Shown one piece after another: positions 45,251 to 48,699 of a DNA stretch of 48,699 bases. Numbering within the stretch: the first letter of the stretch is position 1; every line of letters begins with the position of its first letter. The stretch comes from a virus, in the IMG/VR virus record IMGVR_UViG_3300021559_000015, positions 1-48,699 of that record; one strand, written 5' to 3'. The notes below the pieces were generated by a model. It worked only from the letters and a program-made list of their open reading frames with translations, was not told the DNA's origin and searched no databases. Position numbers and translations under genes: made by a program.

Positions 45251-45457
45251 ATGTCTCTTTCCATCATCTGCGCACATCGCTGGGGCGCTCCTATCCCAAC
45301 GTCAATCCAAAACGATAAAGGCGAACTCACGCCCGCCACGCTTCGCTATTGCCCTGGTTGTACCACGACTTGGCGCACTGACAAACCTGAGCCGCGGGTT
45401 GTTACGGGTTTCTTAGAGGATCTAAAAGAAGTGGCTCCTTCCAAAAAAGAAGATTAG
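45251..45457 (+). CDS. 68-residue protein with zinc knuckle
   Basis: GGAGGTC precedes ATG 45251. SIICAHRWGAPIP and RYCPGCTTTWRTDKPEPR contain a CxxC plus an N-terminal Cys-His pair. A charged C-terminus (FLEDLKEVAPSKKED) follows. It is the first gene after the strong promoter at 45177-45205. Function unknown. Confidence 0.65.
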   Translation: MSLSIICAHRWGAPIPTSIQNDKGELTPATLRYCPGCTTTWRTDKPEPRVVTGFLEDLKEVAPSKKED

Positions 45458-45458
45458 T

Positions 45459-45626
45459 ATGCGGTGGGTTGTGGCTGCGGTAATGATGTGGCTCATCGCA
45501 GGTTGCGCTCCTACCTGCCATATCATGCGCCCCGTCTTTGAACCGCCTATCTCTTTACGCTATAACGCTTGCGTAGACCATCCCAGGATAAAGATAGATT
45601 ATGAGAAGGGTGTATTAAATGAATAA
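45459..45626 (+). CDS. 55-residue small lipoprotein (Rz1-like spanin candidate)
   Basis: ATG 45459 is one base after the previous stop. The N-terminus MRWVVAAVMMWLIAGCAPTC has a lipobox, LIAGC, with Cys16. The mature 40 residues are short and contain Pro residues (MRPVFEPPIS), as in Rz1-type outer-membrane spanins, which are usually 40-60 residues. It overlaps the next gene by 8 bp. An inner-membrane partner is not adjacent, so the spanin call is tentative. Confidence 0.6.
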   Translation: MRWVVAAVMMWLIAGCAPTCHIMRPVFEPPISLRYNACVDHPRIKIDYEKGVLNE

Positions 45627-45978
45627 GAAAATAGCGGCTATTACGATCTATGTCGGGTATGGCCCCGAAGAGATTGAATACAAGAAGCGCTTGCAGAAGA
45701 TCGCGGAGAAGGAAGGTAAAACAGCCTCAGATTTGATCCTGGATGCGTTTGAATACTGGATGGCGAACGATTACTTGAAAAGAGACGAGAAGTACGTTAG
45801 AAAGCACCTTCCCAAGCCTCCAGAACCCCTTAAAATTCCTGTTGTCAAGCCAAGTGTGGCTCGTTCCATTGCCTACGATGACTTAGAAGACCCCCCCGCC
45901 CCTCGTCCCGACCCCTCGTATGTCATGCCTTCTAGTCGTCCTAAGGATTCTGCTGATGTTCCACCTGATCCGGCGTAG
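45619..45978 (+). CDS. ribbon-helix-helix protein with proline-rich tail
   Basis: This is a 119-residue protein. Residues 6-50 (AITIYVGYGPEEIEYKKRLQ, KIAEKEGKTASDLILDAFEY) follow the ribbon-helix-helix plan. Residues 65-119 are Pro-rich and probably disordered (PKPPEPLKIPVVKP, DPPAPRPDPSYV). A DNA-binding dimer with a partner-binding tail is likely. The end overlaps the converging gene 45941-46237 by 38 bp. Confidence 0.7.
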   Translation: MNKKIAAITIYVGYGPEEIEYKKRLQKIAEKEGKTASDLILDAFEYWMANDYLKRDEKYVRKHLPKPPEPLKIPVVKPSVARSIAYDDLEDPPAPRPDPSYVMPSSRPKDSADVPPDPA

Positions 45979-46237
45979 GATGTAAGTCCGTATCCGGCGC
46001 CGGTGCTTGTTCCGGTACGGCATGGGCCGCTTCTCTGAAGGTGTGAGCCGAGTTCATCGCCTGCACGAAGTCTGAGCAGGCCTCTTGTTCATCCCCGCAA
46101 GGAACGACTGCGGCTTCTCCCCCTGGCAGTTGATGTTCTGCCAGGACTTGATGCGTGGCGACGCCATCCCCATAATCCGTTGTATCAAGAGCAACCGTCC
46201 ATGGCAATACCAATAATACCCACGGGATCCATTTCAT
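45941..46237 (-). CDS. secreted acidic protein, end of second leftward unit
   Basis: I choose ATG 46237 because GGAG lies 6 nt upstream; the ATG at 46249 has none. The 98-residue protein has a signal peptide (MKWIPWVLLVLPWTVA) and an acidic, His/Pro-rich mature part with two Cys near its middle (VVPCGDEQEACSDFV). The end overlaps the converging gene by 38 bp, so read-through from either side could make antisense RNA. Confidence 0.6.
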   Translation of the reverse strand: MKWIPWVLLVLPWTVALDTTDYGDGVATHQVLAEHQLPGGEAAVVPCGDEQEACSDFVQAMNSAHTFREAAHAVPEQAPAPDTDLHPTPDQVEHQQNP

Positions 46238-46256
46238 AACAGTCTCCATTAGTTTA

Positions 46257-46331
46257 TTAACCCCACTTCCAAAGCATCAGTGACAAGAGCAACAGCGGCA
46301 TTAAATAGATGGGCCAAATTCTTTTTTCCAT
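46257..46331 (-). CDS. 24-residue hydrophobic peptide (weak)
   Basis: ATG 46331 opens a frame for MEKRIWPIYLMPLLLLSLML followed by WKWG. It is a single membrane helix with a basic N-terminus, similar in plan to small phage membrane peptides. It has no clear ribosome-binding site and overlaps 46301-46456 by 31 bp, so it remains doubtful. Confidence 0.3.
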   Translation of the reverse strand: MEKRIWPIYLMPLLLLSLMLWKWG

Positions 46332-46456
46332 TGGTTAACTTTTCGCTTTAAGTTCTCACAGAATGAACAGCTACACAGGCCACATGCGTTCTGACTTATA
46401 TTCTTTACCAAATCAGCTTTGTCGGCAATCTCTCGCAAGAGTTGGAGTTCTGTCAC
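46301..46456 (-). CDS. 51-residue Cys-rich protein
   Basis: GTG 46456 overlaps the stop of the membrane-protein gene (GTGA). The sequence MTELQLLREIADKADLVKNI then NACGLCSCSFCENLKRKVNQ has a CxxCxCxxC cluster that could bind a metal. The coupling supports it as real. Confidence 0.55.
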   Translation of the reverse strand: MTELQLLREIADKADLVKNISQNACGLCSCSFCENLKRKVNQWKKEFGPSI

Positions 46457-46734
46457 TTCCACCCGTTCCTCCACATCAGAATTAAAATCACCGCGATCAA
46501 TAGCAAGTCACCGTAGAACATAATACCGGCATTGCGCTTGTTATGTTTTCCCCACGAGGCGTAGTCGTCAGGGACGTGACTAATGCCAATGACAGTACCG
46601 GAAGCTAACGTAAAGTCATTCATAAATGATCCGCCACAAACAAATAAGCAGACCAAAAGAGGCCCCATACAAGAAACCACACCACACACCAGAACAGGGA
46701 GGGATGGGAGGTCATTCTGGTATCCATCCTTCAT
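46453..46734 (-). CDS. small membrane protein with one or two spans
   Basis: Read from ATG 46734 it has two hydrophobic helices (LPVLVCGVVSCMGPLLVCLF and GIMFYGDLLLIAVILILMW). From ATG 46623 (GGCGGATC upstream) only the second remains, in 56 residues. Start choice is open. An antiholin- or exclusion-type role is possible, but nothing specific is seen. The end overlaps the Cys-rich gene, and the longer start overlaps the gene upstream. Confidence 0.5.
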   Translation of the reverse strand: MKDGYQNDLPSLPVLVCGVVSCMGPLLVCLFVCGGSFMNDFTLASGTVIGISHVPDDYASWGKHNKRNAGIMFYGDLLLIAVILILMWRNGWK

Positions 46735-47020
46735 CTGAAAATTTTGTTATAGGACGGTTTCTATCAAGATCATTGAACAACTGGGCGATAGCTTTCATTC
46801 GTTGGACAGTATAATCTGATCCTTTTGGGTCTTCGCAAACGATTTCCTTATATTCGTCACGGTAAACCAAAGCTGTGTAAGAACTAGGTTGCCCCCATTT
46901 TCTTGTTCCGCAGTTTTTAATTTTTCCATCTTCTATCTCATGAACCACTTTCCACGGCCCCTCCGCTCCCCACGCTGTGCTTGCCAACAGCACCCCGATC
47001 CACAGCCAGGAGCGGGTCAT
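46712..47020 (-). CDS. secreted protein, 102 residues
   Basis: The N-terminus MTRSWLWIGVLLASTAWGAE is a signal peptide with a cut near AWGA. The mature part contains two Cys (KNCGTRKWGQ, EIVCEDPKGS) and is basic then acidic. It overlaps the helical gene upstream by 4 bp. It is a periplasmic protein of unknown role, possibly superinfection-related. Confidence 0.6.
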   Translation of the reverse strand: MTRSWLWIGVLLASTAWGAEGPWKVVHEIEDGKIKNCGTRKWGQPSSYTALVYRDEYKEIVCEDPKGSDYTVQRMKAIAQLFNDLDRNRPITKFSDEGWIPE

Positions 47021-47355
47021 GGCGCTTTCCTGATTTGGGCGGCGATTGCATCTTGTGGTACTTCATTACCACAATCACAGGGATAACATTTATTTCCTTT
47101 GTCATTACATCGCCAGTTCTCCGCAATCTTCGCTGCACGTTCGCGTTCGTCGAGACGGATTTCTTTAACGACTTCTTCTACACGATTATTATGAAGCCGT
47201 CTATCCTCTTTAAATGCTTTCTCCATCGCCTCAGAGAGCAGGGATTCGATTTGTTGAACACAAAAACATTGTTGATCGTTTGTCTGAGCACTTTTATGAG
47301 AACAAAGATTTGAAAGTTCTTTACATTTGACCGCCAGCTCTCTTTCAGGGGTCAT
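47017..47355 (-). CDS. helical protein with C-terminal zinc knuckle
   Basis: This is a 112-residue protein with a helical N-terminal part (ERELAVKCKELSNLCSHKSA, EAMEKAFKEDRRLHNNRVEE) and a C-terminal CNDKGNKCYPCDCGNEVPQD cluster that may bind zinc. It overlaps both neighbours by 4 bp. Function unknown. Confidence 0.6.
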   Translation of the reverse strand: MTPERELAVKCKELSNLCSHKSAQTNDQQCFCVQQIESLLSEAMEKAFKEDRRLHNNRVEEVVKEIRLDERERAAKIAENWRCNDKGNKCYPCDCGNEVPQDAIAAQIRKAP

Positions 47356-47666
47356 TCTTTTTCGCTCCCGTCCGACAGGGCGGCTTTAGCTGCATTCAAA
47401 ACAACGACTCTCGCCGAGGGCGAACCGTCCTTTTGCTTGTCAGGAATTGAAAAACCATCCATTATCGGTTCCATCCAGCCTACCGCTAATTTCAACGCCT
47501 CTCTCAATTTCTCCACTTTCTTTTCCAAGAGGATGTTGCGGGATTCGAGCGGTTTAATAGCTTCCGCATACCAAGCAGAAACCATATCCACAATAGCTAC
47601 ATAATCTCCGTCGTGCTTAACCACGTCTTTTATTTCAATTGCTAAATTGTTAAGTTTATCACTCAT
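47352..47666 (-). CDS. helical hypothetical protein
   Basis: I choose ATG 47666, which has GAGG 10 nt upstream and overlaps the end of the zinc-knuckle gene by 8 bp; the frame reaches 47783 through that gene's shadow. The 104-residue product (MSDKLNNLAIEIKDVVKHDG) has a coiled-coil helix (LESRNILLEKKVEKLREALK) and a polar end. Function unknown. Confidence 0.6.
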   Translation of the reverse strand: MSDKLNNLAIEIKDVVKHDGDYVAIVDMVSAWYAEAIKPLESRNILLEKKVEKLREALKLAVGWMEPIMDGFSIPDKQKDGSPSARVVVLNAAKAALSDGSEKE

Positions 47667-47820
47667 CGTTTCGGGGCCTCGCTTTGAGACAGCGTTTGCA
47701 GGTGACTCTTTTCCAATAATTTGAAGCATGACAAGTTCTAAAGTTTTGACAGGCAGTTGAATAGCATCTCTCTCCCATTGCAATGTAAGAAATAATTTTA
47801 TGTATTACTCGCTTTTTCAT
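47659..47820 (-). CDS. 53-residue Cys/basic protein
   Basis: AGGAAGGGA precedes ATG 47820. The sequence MKKRVIHKIISYIAMGERCY is followed by STACQNFRTCHASNYWKRVT and CKRCLKARP, with five Cys and high Arg/Lys content. It overlaps the next gene by 8 bp. It is a zinc-binding nucleic-acid ligand candidate. Confidence 0.6.
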   Translation of the reverse strand: MKKRVIHKIISYIAMGERCYSTACQNFRTCHASNYWKRVTCKRCLKARPRNDE

Positions 47821-47851
47821 TCAGTCCCTTCCTCGCGGCGACGGAGAGGCG

Positions 47852-48400
47852 TCATCCCCATTGCTCTGCCATAGCGTCTGCGATGCCTTGAAGTGTTCGA
47901 CTACGTTCTTTCCAGCGATTCGGCCCTGGCGATGCGTAATGGACTCTGGGATTACGTCCAGCAACAATTTTGGTTGGCTTCAACTTCGGCAGATTCTTAA
48001 GCCACAGGCATGTTGCTTTTGTTTCAGAGTGCCCGAATTGCCAGGGTTGAATGATCTGATCGGGTTTGCGAATTTTCGACGAAATTACCGATATGGGATT
48101 TTCTATGGCTATCCTTGGGATTGGAGCGTCCATGAGGAAACGTACAAATTCCAATGCTTGATCCTGTTCTTCTTTACGATCTTTAAACCACCGAGCCCCA
48201 GACACGGCTAAGTACGTGCAGGGAGGATGAGCGATTAGCAAATCATAATCAGAACGAAGGTTGTCCAATATATCTCCTTGGATATGGTTATGCGTAGGAA
48301 TTTCGGACGGGAGTAAATCGCAACTAACTGCAAAGTGTCCTCGCTGTTTAAAAGCTTCTCGGACAATTCCGCTAAATTCGCAAGCCACCAACACTTTCAT
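47852..48400 (-). CDS. C5-cytosine-methyltransferase-like phage protein
   Basis: I choose ATG 48400, with GGAGGGG 4 nt upstream; a longer frame reaches 48472. The 182-residue product has KVLVACEFSGIVREAFKQRG (SAM-site loop), VSCDLLPSEIPTHNHIQGDI, and the catalytic-type LIAHPPCTYLAVSGARWF with Cys in the PPC motif. ATCLWLKNLPKL and NRWKERSRTLQGIADAMAEQ close it. It is a short, common phage relative of DNA cytosine methyltransferases; target recognition is unclear. It might modify phage DNA against restriction, alongside the Dam-type enzyme. Confidence 0.75.
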   Translation of the reverse strand: MKVLVACEFSGIVREAFKQRGHFAVSCDLLPSEIPTHNHIQGDILDNLRSDYDLLIAHPPCTYLAVSGARWFKDRKEEQDQALEFVRFLMDAPIPRIAIENPISVISSKIRKPDQIIQPWQFGHSETKATCLWLKNLPKLKPTKIVAGRNPRVHYASPGPNRWKERSRTLQGIADAMAEQWG

Positions 48401-48422
48401 CTTCCCCTCCGACGGAGAGCGG

Positions 48423-48699
48423 TCATTTTGCCTTCTCGCTGAATAGCATGAACTTCTTTCCATTGAATCCAATCGGCCAGAACCCGAGCTTGTGAACTTC
48501 CCACAAGGGAGTGAACGGATTTTTCTGTTTCAATAAATCCCCAGCGGCGTCCCAAGCGGCGGCCCGAGCGGCGTCCCGAGCGGCGTCCCAAGCGGCGACC
48601 CCAGCGGCGACCCCAGCGGCGTCCCGAGCGGCGTCCCAAGCGGCGTCCCAAGCGGCGGCCCAGCTTTTTAGAATTTCAATATCGAAATCGAGTTTGAAA
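48423..48699 (-). CDS. C-terminal part of the WDAA-repeat protein
   Basis: This continues the gene that starts at 561. In the WDAA frame the repeats run down to about 48541 and are followed by a non-repetitive tail, GDLLKQKNPFTPLWEVHK and so on, ending FSEKAK with TGA at 48425-48423. The tail is hydrophobic and aromatic (WEVHKLGFWPIGFNGKKF), which supports real coding rather than a chance frame. Bases 48555-48699 duplicate the left end. The next gene downstream, the methyltransferase starting at 48400, lies 22 bp away on the same strand. Confidence 0.85.
   Translation of the reverse strand, partial: FKLDFDIEILKSWAAAWDAAWDAARDAAGVAAGVAAWDAARDAARAAAWDAAGDLLKQKNPFTPLWEVHKLGFWPIGFNGKKFMLFSEKAK
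48541..48665. repeat. 12-bp tandem repeat array (right part)
   Basis: About ten units of the same 12-bp repeat, overlapping the left array through the terminal redundancy. The distal units near 48541-48576 extend the array into unique sequence, so the full array in the circle is about ten to eleven units. The exact count is uncertain because assemblers collapse such arrays. Confidence 0.9.
48555..48699. repeat. right copy of terminal overlap
   Basis: Right-hand copy of the end-to-end overlap, at an offset of 48,554 from the left copy. Joining 48554 to base 1 restores one uninterrupted minus-strand reading frame (561 to 48423 through the junction), which is independent support for circular continuity. 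Confidence 0.9.

Noticed and set aside
48397-48651. Open frame of Gly-Arg-Arg repeats (xGRR) over the 12-bp array
   Set aside because: It is another frame of the same repeats. The WDAA frame continues in both directions across the junction with sensible non-repeat ends and a good ribosome-binding site, so the GRR frame is a shadow.
1-48699. Integrase, repressor-type lysogeny module, tape measure or sheath genes
   Set aside because: I looked for serine or tyrosine recombinase motifs, a CI-like regulator, a long tape-measure gene and tail-tube or sheath genes and recognised none. Absence is from reading by eye and not from profile searches.

Overview
The window is an essentially complete tailed-phage genome of about 48.55 kb. 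Its ends overlap: bases 20-145 recur exactly at 48574-48699, and one minus-strand gene reads in frame from 561 down to 1 and on from 48554 to 48423. The molecule is therefore circular or circularly permuted, opened inside a short-repeat gene. Genes are packed tightly, with many ATGA, TAATG and GTGA stop/start overlaps. The virion genes are a terminase pair, a ~700-residue portal, scaffold, HK97-type capsid, an adaptor-like protein, a large propeller/nozzle-like protein, three big internal-protein candidates and a fibre cluster. No tape measure, tail tube or sheath is visible, so a short-tailed (podovirus-like) particle is most likely. No integrase, DNA polymerase, primase or helicase was recognised. 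Lipoboxes, Sec-type signal peptides, a secreted lytic transglycosylase and a small Rz1-like lipoprotein point to a diderm bacterial host; its taxon cannot be fixed from this sequence.

Layout. (1) A leftward late unit runs from about 41.96 kb to 5.98 kb. In order of transcription it holds a TerS-like gene, small zinc-ribbon genes, a GroES-like gene, a stand-alone NFACT-R gene, TerL, a run of small basic genes, portal, scaffold, capsid, adaptor, nozzle, internal proteins, a PurD-like ATP-grasp gene, fibres and a glycosidase-like protein, a DUF5675 gene and membrane proteins (holin candidates). It ends at an intrinsic terminator near 5.91-5.96 kb. (2) A second leftward unit starts at 5864, crosses the contig junction and ends near 45.94 kb. 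It holds a PD-(D/E)XK exonuclease, an SSB-like protein, a Dam-type methyltransferase, a DUF559/Vsr-like nuclease, lipoproteins, the repeat gene, a cytosine-methyltransferase-like gene and small secreted or membrane proteins. (3) A rightward unit (42.79-45.98 kb) holds two ribbon-helix-helix proteins, small unknowns, a lytic transglycosylase and a Rz1-like lipoprotein. Units 2 and 3 converge at 45.94-45.98 kb. One secreted-protein gene (42232-42612) is transcribed leftward on its own.

The most striking feature is that about ten genes of the adaptor, nozzle, fibre and appendage type begin with hydrophobic, cleavable-looking Sec signal peptides, while portal, scaffold, capsid, terminase and internal-protein genes do not. 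This suggests that tail parts are made in, or routed through, a different compartment from heads. Other notable points are the lone NFACT-R domain beside the terminase, the PurD-like ligase inside the tail block, three promoters whose -10 box lies exactly 6 nt before a start codon (leaderless transcripts), and six HNH genes fitted into gene junctions, one of which may have split a gene.
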